Origin: Zestosphaera sp.
GTDB lineage: Archaea; Thermoproteota; Thermoprotei_A; Sulfolobales; NBVN01
NCBI GenBank assembly: GCA_038727705.1
Contig: JAVYVJ010000002.1
Span: 1-37,867, forward strand
DNA length: 37,867 bases
Reading direction: 5' to 3'
Positions 21,569-30,327 of the stretch are shown here, one piece after another. The notes beneath the pieces were generated by a model. The model was given only the letters and a program-made list of their open reading frames with translations, did no database searches and had not been told where the DNA came from. The position numbers and the translations under genes were made by a program. How positions within the stretch are numbered: the first letter of the stretch is position 1; every line of letters starts with the position of its first letter.

Positions 21569-21655
21569 ATACCACCAGTTAAGTATCTCATCATTCGAAC
21601 TTAAAACTGCAATCCGGGTGCGCGTGGGTTTCGATGGGGATGAAACTCCTGTATC

Positions 21656-22276
21656 TCAGAGCCTCGCTCTGAAGTAGTTCTGGACGTAAATTGCGGCAGC
21701 AGGATTGTGGCCTGTCACCCTATCCTTGACTATCAGGTACGTCACGGGAGCTTTAGAGTGCATTATGAAGAGAGTGTCGTGACCGACGCACAGGCCCACC
21801 ACCACGTTTAGCTCCGTGCCGACAGCGTTCAGGAGATCCGCCTGAACCACTGGATTGCACATGGATTCATGCGTGCCTGGGGTTAGTTTTTGATCCTCGC
21901 TCAAACCCACCCGCGTCTTGTCAACACCACCGCACTTACAGCACACTGAGTAGACTTCGAAACCCTTGCTCTCAAAGTACTTGACGACCTGTTCGGCCTC
22001 ACTGCTCAGACCTATGCAGAAAGCCACCCCTAATCTTCTTAAGCCAAGCTTCCGGGCAAACTCAACGATCTCACGCAACCTAGGCCAGGTGCAATAACCT
22101 TCCTTCTCCACTAGGGAGGCCGTCCTGTGGATCTCCTCCACAAAGCCACTGTACCTGCTGAGGGCGTTCTGAACGACCTCCGGGTAGACCACCATGGGAC
22201 ATATGTTGGGCTTGATGGCTTCTGGGTTCCTGCTACATGGTTTGGTTCTGCAATAAGCGCAGTTAGGAGACCTCAT
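21656..22276 (-). CDS. DUF1847-like cysteine-rich protein
   Basis: This 206-aa protein begins with NCAYCRTKPC and then NICPM, a four-Cys cluster. Further Cys-containing blocks follow: GVAFCIGLSSEAE, VYSVCCKCGG, ESMCNPVVQA and GLCVGHDTLF. This layout matches DUF1847, a family of presumed metal- or cluster-binding proteins of unknown function. The length is typical. ATG 22276 follows a plausible ribosome site, and a TATA-like TTTATTA lies further up. It sits between the D-amino-acid pair and pyrD on the same strand, but its own promoter suggests it is separate. Confidence 0.72.
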   Translation of the reverse strand: MRSPNCAYCRTKPCSRNPEAIKPNICPMVVYPEVVQNALSRYSGFVEEIHRTASLVEKEGYCTWPRLREIVEFARKLGLRRLGVAFCIGLSSEAEQVVKYFESKGFEVYSVCCKCGGVDKTRVGLSEDQKLTPGTHESMCNPVVQADLLNAVGTELNVVVGLCVGHDTLFIMHSKAPVTYLIVKDRVTGHNPAAAIYVQNYFRARL

Positions 22277-22399
22277 ACTCTCGCCCAGGACACCTCACCG
22301 AGACATAACGTTCACAATCAGTGTAATAAATGGTGGTTGCAGTCGCGGTCGTCAGACTCTAAAGGCATTATTTCCTCAGCGCAGGACCGTTCCCACCAG

Positions 22400-23323
22400 C
22401 TACTTCCTGTGTGCTAGACCCACTAGATCGGATACTCTCGAATAGCCTAACTCCACAGCCCAGTTGCTTAACCCCTTCAGGATCGATGAGATCAGCTCCC
22501 TAGGCCTCCCGAGAGCTAAGGCCGAACCAACTTGGATAGCCTTAGCCCCAGCTAGAATCAGCTCAGCCGCTGAAACCCAGTCCACGACCCCGCCGACCCC
22601 GATTACGTCAGGGCTGAACTCTCTGTAGACATCGTAGACAACCCTAACTGCGATGGGGTGTATAGGAGGTCCTGAAAGCCCTCCAAATATGTTGCTCAAG
22701 ACGGGCTTCAGAGCGTAGACGTCGATAGCCATGGCTCTGACCGTGTTTATTAACGTGAGGGCTCGAGCACCGGCCTCCAGCGCCTTGCCGGCGGACTTAA
22801 CGTAGTTATCGCTCAGACCCAGCTTGACTATGACTGGTACGCTGCTCACCGAAGCAACGGCCCCAGCCACCTCGAACACGTTAGTCGGGTCGCTGCCCAC
22901 ATCAAGGCCGTAGCCCTTCGTGTGAGGACAGCTGAGATTAAGCTCGAGCGCGTTAGCGCCTGAATCAAGGGCGACTGACGCCACCCTCACGTAGTCCTCC
23001 ACAGCCGAACCTCCGACGCTGACTATGACGGGGAGCCCCAACTCCACACCCTTTCTGACGACCTTAGGCAACTCGTCGACGCCCGGGTTGGCGAGGCCGA
23101 CTGCGTTGAGATAACCCCCGCATCCCAGCCCGATAATTATCGGCGGTCCGTAGCCCTCCCTAGGGGATACTGTGAAGGTCTTAGTCACCACCGCCGCCAC
23201 ACCGTACCCAGCCAGCCTGACGAGGTGTTCAGGGTACGCACCAAGGACGCCGCTGGCGTTCATTAGGAGGTGCTTCAGCCTGACTCCGGCGACTGCAGTA
23301 CTTAAGTCGGCTTCAGCGTTCAA
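22400..23323 (-). CDS. pyrD: Dihydroorotate dehydrogenase B, catalytic subunit
   Basis: This is the flavin-containing TIM-barrel subunit that oxidises dihydroorotate to orotate in UMP synthesis. It contains MNASGVLGAYPEHL, VTKTFTVSPREG, NAVGLANPGVDEL and LELNLSCPHTKG. The last carries the Cys base typical of class 1B enzymes. GVGGVVDWVSAAELILAGA is the C-terminal FMN phosphate loop. TTG 23323 overlaps the pyrK stop by 11 nt, so the two subunits are translationally coupled. At 307 aa it is full length. Confidence 0.92.
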   Translation of the reverse strand: MNAEADLSTAVAGVRLKHLLMNASGVLGAYPEHLVRLAGYGVAAVVTKTFTVSPREGYGPPIIIGLGCGGYLNAVGLANPGVDELPKVVRKGVELGLPVIVSVGGSAVEDYVRVASVALDSGANALELNLSCPHTKGYGLDVGSDPTNVFEVAGAVASVSSVPVIVKLGLSDNYVKSAGKALEAGARALTLINTVRAMAIDVYALKPVLSNIFGGLSGPPIHPIAVRVVYDVYREFSPDVIGVGGVVDWVSAAELILAGAKAIQVGSALALGRPRELISSILKGLSNWAVELGYSRVSDLVGLAHRK

Positions 23324-24134
23324 GGTACTCCATCACCTCTCCACACGTGAAGACGGGCCCGTCGACGCATAGAAGCTTGCCCGTTGGCGGCAAGTAGCAG
23401 GAGCCGCACAACCCGATTCCGCACTTGACCATGGCTTCGAGGACTACGTAGGTAGTCACTCCCCCAGTAACTCTGCAGAGGGTTCTGAGCATCCCTTTAG
23501 ACCCAACGCCCACAACCAGGTCGTATCTGTTCCTCCTAAGCAATGTCTCAGCGAGCTCTGAGGCGAGCCCGCAGTACCCGACACTACAATCCTCAGTGGC
23601 TACGTGGAGGTACTCGACCCCACTCATGAAGGAACCTAGGTTGAACAACTCGCTTCTCCTCTTAACTCCCCACACCACCTCGAACCTATGACCCTTAGAC
23701 GCCAGATACTTAGTTATGTAAGGCACTGGAGCGACGCCAGAGCCGCCTACAACAAGAAGCACTGAAGACCCCTCGGACACGTCTAGAGGTGTGCCGAGAG
23801 GCCCTTTAAGACCTACGAAGGAGCCTGGACCCAGCTCTGAGAGCTTGCGCGTCCCAAATCCTCTAACTTCATATATGAACGTCACCTCCCCATCCGCGTT
23901 GTAGTCAGCCACGCTCAGAGGCACCTCATCGACCCCAGGAATCCAAACCATGAAGAACTGAGCTGGCTTAGGGACGTAGCTCAGCGACTGCGGACGAACC
24001 CTCATAACGCGGAATCTCTGGCTCAAAGCGTTGTTCAGAGAAACCCTGGCCGGGGTTACTGAGTGCTTGGGGAAATCGGGCTTAAGGCGCTCCCCACAAA
24101 CTGCAGGCAACTCGGATCTATGCACTGAACCCAC
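23313..24134 (-). CDS. pyrK: Dihydroorotate dehydrogenase B, electron-transfer subunit
   Basis: This FAD/[2Fe-2S] subunit passes electrons from dihydroorotate dehydrogenase to NAD+. It has PLSVADYNADGEVTFIYEV in the FAD-binding region, VVGGSGVAPVPYITKYL for the nucleotide, and CGIGLCGSCYL plus a later FTCGEV for the iron-sulfur cluster. It starts with GTG 24134, about 24 nt from a TATA-containing inverted repeat. It is the first gene of the minus-strand pyrimidine operon, and its 3' end overlaps pyrD. Confidence 0.88.
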   Translation of the reverse strand: MGSVHRSELPAVCGERLKPDFPKHSVTPARVSLNNALSQRFRVMRVRPQSLSYVPKPAQFFMVWIPGVDEVPLSVADYNADGEVTFIYEVRGFGTRKLSELGPGSFVGLKGPLGTPLDVSEGSSVLLVVGGSGVAPVPYITKYLASKGHRFEVVWGVKRRSELFNLGSFMSGVEYLHVATEDCSVGYCGLASELAETLLRRNRYDLVVGVGSKGMLRTLCRVTGGVTTYVVLEAMVKCGIGLCGSCYLPPTGKLLCVDGPVFTCGEVMEYLER

Positions 24135-24149
24135 TCAATTACCGTGTTT

Positions 24150-24165
24150 AAGACTTAAAAGTCTT
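24150..24165 (-). promoter_or_regulatory. Inverted repeat overlapping the pyrK TATA box
   Basis: AAGACTT-AA-AAGTCTT is a perfect 7-bp inverted repeat. Its centre forms the TATA box 16-31 nt before pyrK GTG 24134. A dimeric repressor bound here would block the basal transcription machinery, so it is a possible operator (inference). The opposite-strand pyrF gene has its own TATA-like GCTTATTAG near 24199-24207. Confidence 0.4.
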
Positions 24166-24236
24166 TCTATACCTGAACTGCAAGAGCAGGGCTGGGAAAA
24201 GCTTATTAGTCCAGACGTAGCTACTTAAGTGGGCAT

Positions 24237-24917
24237 TTGGGTAAAGTAGTAGTCGCGTTGGATCCTCCACCTAAGGAGAATCCTGAATCGTGGGTTAAGG
24301 AGCGTGCGGAGGCTCTTGGGGGCTCGCCTTCAGCGTTTAAGGTCGGGCTTCCACTGCTCCTCAGGACAGGCATCGGCATTCTGAAGGAGGTTGTAAGCGC
24401 TTCCAGCAGACCCGTAATAGCGGATCTGAAGCTGGCCGACATAGGTGAGGTAATGTCGTACGCGGTTGAGGCAGTGGCGGACGCAGGGGTTGACGCAGTG
24501 ATAGCCCACGCGTTCGTCGGAAGGCGTGGCGCGCTGGATAAGCTGGTGCAGACCTCGAGGGAGGTCGGCGTTAAGTTGCTACTTCTCGTGTCGATGAGCC
24601 ATCCAGGCTCCACAGAGTTCATCGACAAACACCTCAACGAGTTGGTTGCGGAGGCTCTGGAGCTTGGCGTGTGGGGGGTTGTGGCTCCAGCAACTAGGGT
24701 GAACGTCATCAGGGCGGTCAGGGAGGCGGTTGGAGATAAACTACTTATATACTCTCCCGGCGTTGGCGCCCAGGGAGCTGAACCCGGAAGCGCGATATGC
24801 GCTGGAGCCGATTACGAGATAGTTGGGAGGGCCGTGACAGGCTCTCCTAACCCTAGGGAAGCCCTGGAGAGGATAGCGTCTGAGCAGGAGCGGAGGGTTA
24901 GGCTATGCAGGAGCTGA
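24237..24917 (+). CDS. pyrF: Orotidine 5'-phosphate decarboxylase
   Basis: This enzyme converts OMP to UMP, the last step of UMP synthesis. The active-site motif DxKxxDI is present as ADLKLADIG. FKVGLPLLLRTG and YSPGVGAQG lie in the expected phosphate-binding positions. At 226 aa it is a normal archaeal form. The start is TTG 24237, probably leaderless. Its 3' end overlaps pyrE by 13 nt. Confidence 0.93.
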   Translation: MGKVVVALDPPPKENPESWVKERAEALGGSPSAFKVGLPLLLRTGIGILKEVVSASSRPVIADLKLADIGEVMSYAVEAVADAGVDAVIAHAFVGRRGALDKLVQTSREVGVKLLLLVSMSHPGSTEFIDKHLNELVAEALELGVWGVVAPATRVNVIRAVREAVGDKLLIYSPGVGAQGAEPGSAICAGADYEIVGRAVTGSPNPREALERIASEQERRVRLCRS

Positions 24918-25498
24918 TACACGAGCTCTATAAGGTCGGGGTAGTTAAGCTGGGTTCCTTCGTATTGAGTTCAGGTCTGACGTCGCCTTTCTACATAGAT
25001 ATGAGGAGAATCTATAGCTACCCTAAGGTCATGAGACTGATAGTTGACGAGGTCGCCAAGAGTGTGGATATGAGACCGTATGAGGTTCTAGTGGGCGTGG
25101 CCACCTCAGGGGTCGCTCTAGCAGCCTTCATAGCAGCCGCAACGGGCAAGCCTATGGCCTACGTGAGGCTTGAGAGGAAGGACCATGGGACGCTCAGTCA
25201 GGTGGAGGGTGAGGTCGCAGGCAAGTCCTCGTTAATAATAGACGATGTCGCCACTACAGGAGACTCGATACTCAGAACCTACGAAGTCCTCAAGAACTCC
25301 GGATCCATTCCAGCAGGGGCCCTAGTCATAGTGGATAGGGAGCAGGGGGCGGGCCTCAGAATCGCAGGGCTGGGCATGAGGTACCACTACCTAATGACGG
25401 CCCGCCAGCTCTTCACGATCCTCCACAAAGACGGCCTGATCAGCGACGCCGCATACGATGAGGTAATGAAGTATCTGGAGGGCTTCGGGAGGAAGTAG
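24905..25498 (+). CDS. pyrE: Orotate phosphoribosyltransferase
   Basis: This enzyme joins orotate to PRPP to make OMP. The PRPP-binding loop is LIIDDVATTGDS, with upstream GVATSGVALAAF and VRLERKDHG. The N-terminal LGSFVLSSGLTSPFYIDMR is typical of the family. ATG 24905 overlaps the pyrF end by 13 nt, so the two enzymes of the last two steps are co-translated. The 197-aa length is normal. Confidence 0.93.
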   Translation: MQELIHELYKVGVVKLGSFVLSSGLTSPFYIDMRRIYSYPKVMRLIVDEVAKSVDMRPYEVLVGVATSGVALAAFIAAATGKPMAYVRLERKDHGTLSQVEGEVAGKSSLIIDDVATTGDSILRTYEVLKNSGSIPAGALVIVDREQGAGLRIAGLGMRYHYLMTARQLFTILHKDGLISDAAYDEVMKYLEGFGRK

Positions 25499-25520
25499 CT
25501 AAGCACGTACGGTGAGCTAA

Positions 25521-25997
25521 ATGTTGCTCGCGTTCATGCGGCACGGGAGAGCGGAGCCTCTGAGGCCAGGTATGTCAGACGACGAGAGGAGGCTCACGCC
25601 TGAAGGGCGTGACGAAGCGGTCAAAGTAATCCAGATCCTCGACTTAAGGCCTAAGTACGTGGTGTCAAGCATCGTCAAAAGAGCGCTGGAGACCGCCGAG
25701 CTGGCTTCAAAGCTGCTGGGGGGTGTTGAAATCCTCCCACGCCGCGAGCTAACGCCGGAGCTCTTCAATCTCGAGTCTCTGAAGAACTTGCTGACCAACC
25801 TCGACCTCAGCGACGGCGAGACCGTCATGCTGATCGGGCACTCCCCAAGCATTGAGGATGTAATTCAGGAGCTTCTTAACGGGTTCCGGCTTTACCTACC
25901 GCCCGCGTCGCTGGCTTGCCTCGAGGTTAAACACCCTGAGCTGAGCGAGGCATCGTTGAAACTTTACATAAGACCGGATTACATTCGGGGAAAATGA
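25521..25997 (+). CDS. SixA-like histidine phosphatase
   Basis: This is a small histidine-phosphatase-superfamily protein. It has the catalytic RHG motif in FMRHGRAEP near the N terminus, the second core Arg in SIVKRALETAE, and the second catalytic His in MLIGHSPSIEDV. At 158 aa it fits the SixA group, which removes phosphate from phosphohistidine. It lies 22 nt after pyrE and may be co-transcribed. Its physiological target is unknown. Confidence 0.8.
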   Translation: MLLAFMRHGRAEPLRPGMSDDERRLTPEGRDEAVKVIQILDLRPKYVVSSIVKRALETAELASKLLGGVEILPRRELTPELFNLESLKNLLTNLDLSDGETVMLIGHSPSIEDVIQELLNGFRLYLPPASLACLEVKHPELSEASLKLYIRPDYIRGK

Positions 25998-26039
25998 GAT
26001 ATTAAGTTAGGGTCAACCATCGTCCCAGACTCTCCCTAA

Positions 26040-26900
26040 CTACTTCTTAAGGAACTCGTCAAGCCTTGTCAGGAATTTACTTATCTCGAGCGGTATGACT
26101 ATCTTTGAGGACGGGGCTACTGCTATCTTCTCAAGAGTCTCATAGTATCTCAGCAGCAATGTGTTCGGCGTTAACTGTCTGGCCGCCTCCTCAACCTCAA
26201 GCAACGCCTTCCTCCTGCCCTCCGCCTCAAGTATGGCCGCCTGCATGTCACCCTCAGCCTTCCTTATTCTCGCCTCCTTGTAGCCCTCCGCCTCAAGAAT
26301 CGCTGACTGCTTCTTACCCTCCGCCTCAAGTATCATCGCCCTCTTACTCCTCTCAGCCGCCATCTGCTTTATCATCGCCTCCTGAACCTCGCTCGGCGGT
26401 TTAATCTCCTTGATCTCGACTGAGGTTATTTTTATCCCCCAGCGGTCAGTAACTTCGTCGAGCTTAGCCCTCAACGACTGGTTTATGTAGTCCCTCCTCG
26501 CCAAGACGTCATCCAGGAGCAGGTCGCCCACTATGGCTCTGAGCGTGGTCACGGCAATGCCTGTGGACGCCATCACGAAGTTTTGAACGGACTTAACAGC
26601 CAACTCTGGATCGAAAACCTTCATATATATCAGGAGGTCTATGTTAACGGGCGCGTTATCTTTAGTTATGCAGGTCTGAGGAGGTATGTCGAGGACCATC
26701 TCCCTTAAGTCTATCCACACACCGCTATCTATTATCGGCACCAGGAAGACCAGGCCGGGCCCTTTAATGGATATTATCTTGCCGAGCCTGAACACCACGA
26801 GCCTCTTATACTCGGGAATTATCTTCAGGTGTGATAGTACGATGCCCAAGAAGATGGCTAGGAATATAGCAATTACTACCAGGGTTACTGGATCAATCAT
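26040..26900 (-). CDS. SPFH/stomatin-like membrane protein
   Basis: The N-terminal hydrophobic helix (residues 5-25) is followed by an SPFH/band 7 domain (YKRLVVFRLGKIISIKGPG onwards). A long charged coiled coil with repeated ILEAEG units follows before a short hydrophobic-charged tail. Stomatins assemble as oligomers on the membrane. In Pyrococcus horikoshii a stomatin is cleaved by a NfeD-type serine protease. Here the nfeD gene lies two genes upstream on the same strand. ATG 26900 has the Shine-Dalgarno sequence GAGGTGA 4 nt before it. Its promoter region contains a tandem 15-bp duplication. Confidence 0.88.
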   Translation of the reverse strand: MIDPVTLVVIAIFLAIFLGIVLSHLKIIPEYKRLVVFRLGKIISIKGPGLVFLVPIIDSGVWIDLREMVLDIPPQTCITKDNAPVNIDLLIYMKVFDPELAVKSVQNFVMASTGIAVTTLRAIVGDLLLDDVLARRDYINQSLRAKLDEVTDRWGIKITSVEIKEIKPPSEVQEAMIKQMAAERSKRAMILEAEGKKQSAILEAEGYKEARIRKAEGDMQAAILEAEGRRKALLEVEEAARQLTPNTLLLRYYETLEKIAVAPSSKIVIPLEISKFLTRLDEFLKK

Positions 26901-26918
26901 GCATTCACCTCATGATAG

Positions 26919-26948
26919 TAATACTTTAAAAGCTAATACTTTAAAAGC
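26919..26948 (-). repeat. Tandem 15-bp duplication of a TATA-containing element
   Basis: Two perfect copies of TAATACTTTAAAAGC lie head to tail on the plus strand (26919-26933 and 26934-26948). They are followed by a third TTTAAA at 26949-26954. On the minus strand each copy is a TATA box for the SPFH gene. The proximal box would start transcription almost at the ATG (leaderless); the distal box would include the Shine-Dalgarno sequence at 26911-26905. Confidence 0.7.
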
Positions 26949-27014
26949 TTTAAAGTCGTTAATGAAGGGGGCTCAACAACACGGCTGGACCTCGCAGTCC
27001 AGCCACGACCAGCC

Positions 27015-27749
27015 CTAGCAACCGCGTGCTTTAAGGATCTTCAGGGTTGGTATCTTAGCCAACTTCTCCGGCTTGATGAACTCCCAGAGCAGGCCCTCAG
27101 GCCTCACCCTAGGGCCTCTCGCCCGTATGAGTCTGGTCGGAGTTGCTATTAGGTCGACGGTGAAGTCCCACGGCTCCATGGGTATCTTCCCGCTCACCAC
27201 CTGCAGGTCATGGACCGTAGTTAATATGCACACGTCGGGCGTCACCTTACCGCATTCGAAGAGCATCCCATATTCAAGCTCTGAATACCCCTCGCCCTTG
27301 CCCAACCTCCCCCCGAATGAGTCGACAACGACGGAGCCCGCTACAATTAAGTCCACTTTAGGTAGGCTCCATGGATCAACAAGTTCACCGTACTCGAAGG
27401 AACCCCTTATGGTTGACGCGTAGCTGATCGCATCCTCAGGTATTCTACCCGGGTCCAGGAGCAGAAAACCCTCGGAGATCCTCGGTGTCGGCATAACAAG
27501 GGTCCTGCCTGAACGCAGTACCATCTCCCGCACGGGCTTCTGCGGCGAGTCTGGGTTCACCTTAACAACCCTACTACTGTTAAATAGACCCAGGTTAAGC
27601 AACCTCACCGCAGCAGACTCAGCCCCGACGAAGTTTGGGATTCTCCCATACACAGGGCGGGGGAACCTAGCAACGTTCTTTGACTCCATCAAGTCCCAGA
27701 CACTCCTCCTGAGGTCCTCCCTAAACCTAATGAGGTCCGCCGGACTCAT
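27015..27749 (-). CDS. 5-formyltetrahydrofolate cyclo-ligase-like protein
   Basis: The protein matches the archaeal branch of the 5-formyl-THF cyclo-ligase family. It has RPVYGRIPNFVGAESAA at the N terminus and VNPDSPQKPVR. Further conserved blocks are PTPRISEGFLLLDP, GGRLGKGEGYSELEY and TTVHDLQV. The GKGEGY loop corresponds to the ATP-phosphate-binding loop. True substrates in archaea are uncertain because folate use varies. The frame reaches to 27776, but ATG 27749 is preferred because a GAGGAGAGG ribosome site lies just before it within the end of nfeD. It overlaps nfeD by 23 nt and precedes the SPFH gene, so it sits inside a membrane-quality-control cluster. Confidence 0.75.
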   Translation of the reverse strand: MSPADLIRFREDLRRSVWDLMESKNVARFPRPVYGRIPNFVGAESAAVRLLNLGLFNSSRVVKVNPDSPQKPVREMVLRSGRTLVMPTPRISEGFLLLDPGRIPEDAISYASTIRGSFEYGELVDPWSLPKVDLIVAGSVVVDSFGGRLGKGEGYSELEYGMLFECGKVTPDVCILTTVHDLQVVSGKIPMEPWDFTVDLIATPTRLIRARGPRVRPEGLLWEFIKPEKLAKIPTLKILKARGC

Positions 27750-28998
27750 CAATCCTCTCCTCAACCTTCTCCACATACACTATGAGCCCCTTAACCTCCA
27801 CAACCCTGACCCTGCTGCCCGGCTCTATATCCCCCTTAGTGGAGTAAGCAGTCCAGTCCTCGCCCAGCACATGAACAACCCCTGGACTCCCGGTCGTCAC
27901 CCTCGTTTTAGCCACACCGACCTCGCCCAGCAGCCTCTCCCTCAACGACCTGCTCCTCAACCTTCTGGTCTTGCCGGCCTCATAACCCACATATATCATC
28001 AGCCCTCCGATCATGGCGAAGCCCATCGCTATGGCGATAGTAAGTGTTGAGGGCGCTCCGAAACCCCCTCCAGCGAGCACCTCATAAGAGCCTACCAGCA
28101 TCAGTATGATGCCCGTCACTCCGAAAGCCCCGAAGCCGGGGGTCATTACCTCAATCAGCAGGAGCGCCATGCCTATCATCAGCAGGGCCAGTGCGAAGAG
28201 GCTTACCGGCACCACGGACATCGAGTAGAGCGCAAGTAGCAACAGAATTACGCCCCCCACAGCATAGCCCTGAAACCCTGCCTGGACGAACTCGACGAAT
28301 ATGAGGGCCACACCCACGATCAGGGCCAGCGAGCTGACTATAGGTGCTGAGAATACAGATACCAGGTAGTCCCAAGGCGTGTAGGTCACCAGAACCAGCT
28401 CGTCGAGACCTAATAGTTTCTTCAGACCGTCTAAATCGTTGACGGGCTCCGCAAAACCCATCGCTACAGCCTCGTTGAAGCTCAGAACTCTGTTGCGGGT
28501 CACGAACTCCTCAGCAATTCTCACCAGGGACTCGTTACCTTTGAAGGCTTGCATGGCAAGAGTCCTGAACCTGCCCGACACGTAGCTAACGGTCTTCTCG
28601 TCGGAGGGTAACGGCTGGGCGGCACCTATGGTGGAGGCTTGACCCATGAATATCCTCTCGCCAAGCAGGGCTATTAAAGCCCCAGCCGAAACCGCCTTAC
28701 CTCCCGGAGGGATGTACGTGTACACAGTCAGGCCGGACTCCGTGACGGTCTTGATTATGTTGTCCGCGGCCGCTAAGTAGCCACCGTACGTGTCTATGTA
28801 GAGCACTAACACCGACGACCTGCTGAGCGCTTCGCTCACAGCACGTGAAACAACCTCTACAGCGCCTCCGTCAATGGTTGAGACGAGCTCAGCGACAACC
28901 CCAACCCTTCCCTGTGGGGGTGTTGCAGCAGAGATCATAAGCCCTAGCGGTAAGAGCAACCACAGCACTAAACCCCATTTAATGATGCCGCTGGCCAT
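27727..28998 (-). CDS. nfeD: NfeD-family membrane serine protease
   Basis: This is a membrane-bound ClpP-type serine protease of the long NfeD (1510-N plus NfeD) class. It carries a signal-like N terminus (about 7-25) and a protease domain with IDTYGGYLAAADNI and PPGGKAVSAGALIAL (candidate nucleophile Ser104). Lys135 in DEKTV is the candidate base. About four or five membrane helices follow (about 205-340), then a C-terminal OB-like NfeD domain (about 350-410). In Pyrococcus horikoshii the homologue cuts stomatin, and an SPFH protein is encoded downstream here. ATG 28998 follows two AT-rich TATA-like elements. Its 3' end overlaps the cyclo-ligase-like gene. Confidence 0.9.
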   Translation of the reverse strand: MASGIIKWGLVLWLLLPLGLMISAATPPQGRVGVVAELVSTIDGGAVEVVSRAVSEALSRSSVLVLYIDTYGGYLAAADNIIKTVTESGLTVYTYIPPGGKAVSAGALIALLGERIFMGQASTIGAAQPLPSDEKTVSYVSGRFRTLAMQAFKGNESLVRIAEEFVTRNRVLSFNEAVAMGFAEPVNDLDGLKKLLGLDELVLVTYTPWDYLVSVFSAPIVSSLALIVGVALIFVEFVQAGFQGYAVGGVILLLLALYSMSVVPVSLFALALLMIGMALLLIEVMTPGFGAFGVTGIILMLVGSYEVLAGGGFGAPSTLTIAIAMGFAMIGGLMIYVGYEAGKTRRLRSRSLRERLLGEVGVAKTRVTTGSPGVVHVLGEDWTAYSTKGDIEPGSRVRVVEVKGLIVYVEKVEERIDESGGPH

Positions 28999-29104
28999 CG
29001 GCCATCAGAGATAAATATAGCAACAGCCATAATATAATCATCGCCTCGACCGCCCGCGACTAACAACCCTCAAGCCTAGTCCACGATTTTTAAACATTAC
29101 TTAG

Positions 29105-30154
29105 TTAGTGGTTCCTTTGAAGGGCGAACCTCAAGACAGCTATGACCCCTCCCAATCCCTTCAGCTTAACGGCCAGCGGGGACTCTGCCGGAATTATCCT
29201 TACTCTACCTCCACGTTCCTCTACAGCGTTAAGCAGCTCGTCCACCCTGCCTGACTCATCGGAGCTGAGCAGGTCCTCGACCACCAGCAGGGTTTCCACT
29301 GCATTGTTGCGGGCGGCAAGCCCGACGTCCTCCAGCCCGTAGGCGACCCTGTCCGGCTCGGTGGCCAGCAGTTTAAGGAACTTGCCGAGTATTGCCTCAC
29401 CCTCAACCACCACGAATTCCTGCAATAGGTTCTTAACTGAGTCCCTCCTGAGGAGTTCCTCAATCCCGGCCCTACCGCCTATCGATACTGAGTCGACGAA
29501 GACTCTAGCCCTGCCCCCTGCACGAGCTTTAACCTCCTCAGCTATGACCTCCCTGAGGACGGCCGGGGACCCGACCACAACAAAGTCCACGCCCTCTGAC
29601 TCCATGTACCTTAGAACCTCGCCCGCAACCTGCTTAGCTATGGCCTCCACACTCGATTCCTTATCACTCCTCAGGCCGGGCAGGCTCAGGTCGTTCAGGA
29701 ACCTGACGCCCTGATCGTAAAGCATGGCTAGGGAGGCCTCGTCAAAGTCCGCGGCGACCAGCAACGCCCTAAACCTCTTCCTGCTCGAGGTGTCTGTCAG
29801 CCTCTTCAGCGCAGCATGGCTCCATGACTCCTTGAATATCGTCAGCTCACCGCCAACATCCACGTTCAACGTATGGTGAGATCCCTTCAGCCCGTACTCC
29901 TCAGGGCCCTCAACCACCACGCCGTGGATCCTCAGCCTGCTTGCGAAGGGTTGGAAGTAGAGCTTCCCAACCCTGACCGCCAGCGTCATCGGCAACCTCC
30001 TCTTACCCTCACCATCCATCTTCACATCCCTAGTGGTTCTAGCCACCACCACATCCCCCTCCCTAACCACGTTCTTAATCACCCAGAGGTCGTCAACGTC
30101 TTCAATCCTCACTTTAACCCAGCCCTTCCTCAAATCCTTGTCAAGCACCTTCAC
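29105..30154 (-). CDS. pelA: Pelota (Dom34 homologue), ribosome rescue factor
   Basis: Archaeal Pelota resembles eRF1 without the GGQ loop. With an EF1A-type GTPase and ABCE1 it rescues stalled ribosomes. The three domains are visible: an N-terminal Sm-like domain (VKVRIEDVDDLWVIKNVVREGD), a central domain (RFRALLVAADFDEASLAML), and a C-terminal domain with VAYGLEDVGLAARNNAVE. The frame reaches to GTG 30193, but an ATTTATTT box at 30170-30177 lies inside that extension. I therefore choose GTG 30154, 16-23 nt downstream, which begins VKVLDKDLRKG like other Pelotas. Confidence 0.9.
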   Translation of the reverse strand: MKVLDKDLRKGWVKVRIEDVDDLWVIKNVVREGDVVVARTTRDVKMDGEGKRRLPMTLAVRVGKLYFQPFASRLRIHGVVVEGPEEYGLKGSHHTLNVDVGGELTIFKESWSHAALKRLTDTSSRKRFRALLVAADFDEASLAMLYDQGVRFLNDLSLPGLRSDKESSVEAIAKQVAGEVLRYMESEGVDFVVVGSPAVLREVIAEEVKARAGGRARVFVDSVSIGGRAGIEELLRRDSVKNLLQEFVVVEGEAILGKFLKLLATEPDRVAYGLEDVGLAARNNAVETLLVVEDLLSSDESGRVDELLNAVEERGGRVRIIPAESPLAVKLKGLGGVIAVLRFALQRNH

Positions 30155-30327
30155 CTGGCACTCCACACCGAAATAAATAATTCGCTGCGGCACTATTAAC
30201 TACGCCCTACAACGCGACATACTGACCTGCATCTGCCATATTCATGATTCACGCGTCTGTTACAGTGGGGACTCCCCCGTGCTACGGAGCAGGCTGAAAC
30301 ATTATAAGCTCCGCTTGACCTAGATAT

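Noticed and set aside
30240-30300. C/D-like words (ATGATT ... CTGA) before the acyl-CoA synthetase gene
   Set aside because: The C box is imperfect and there are no internal D' and C' boxes.
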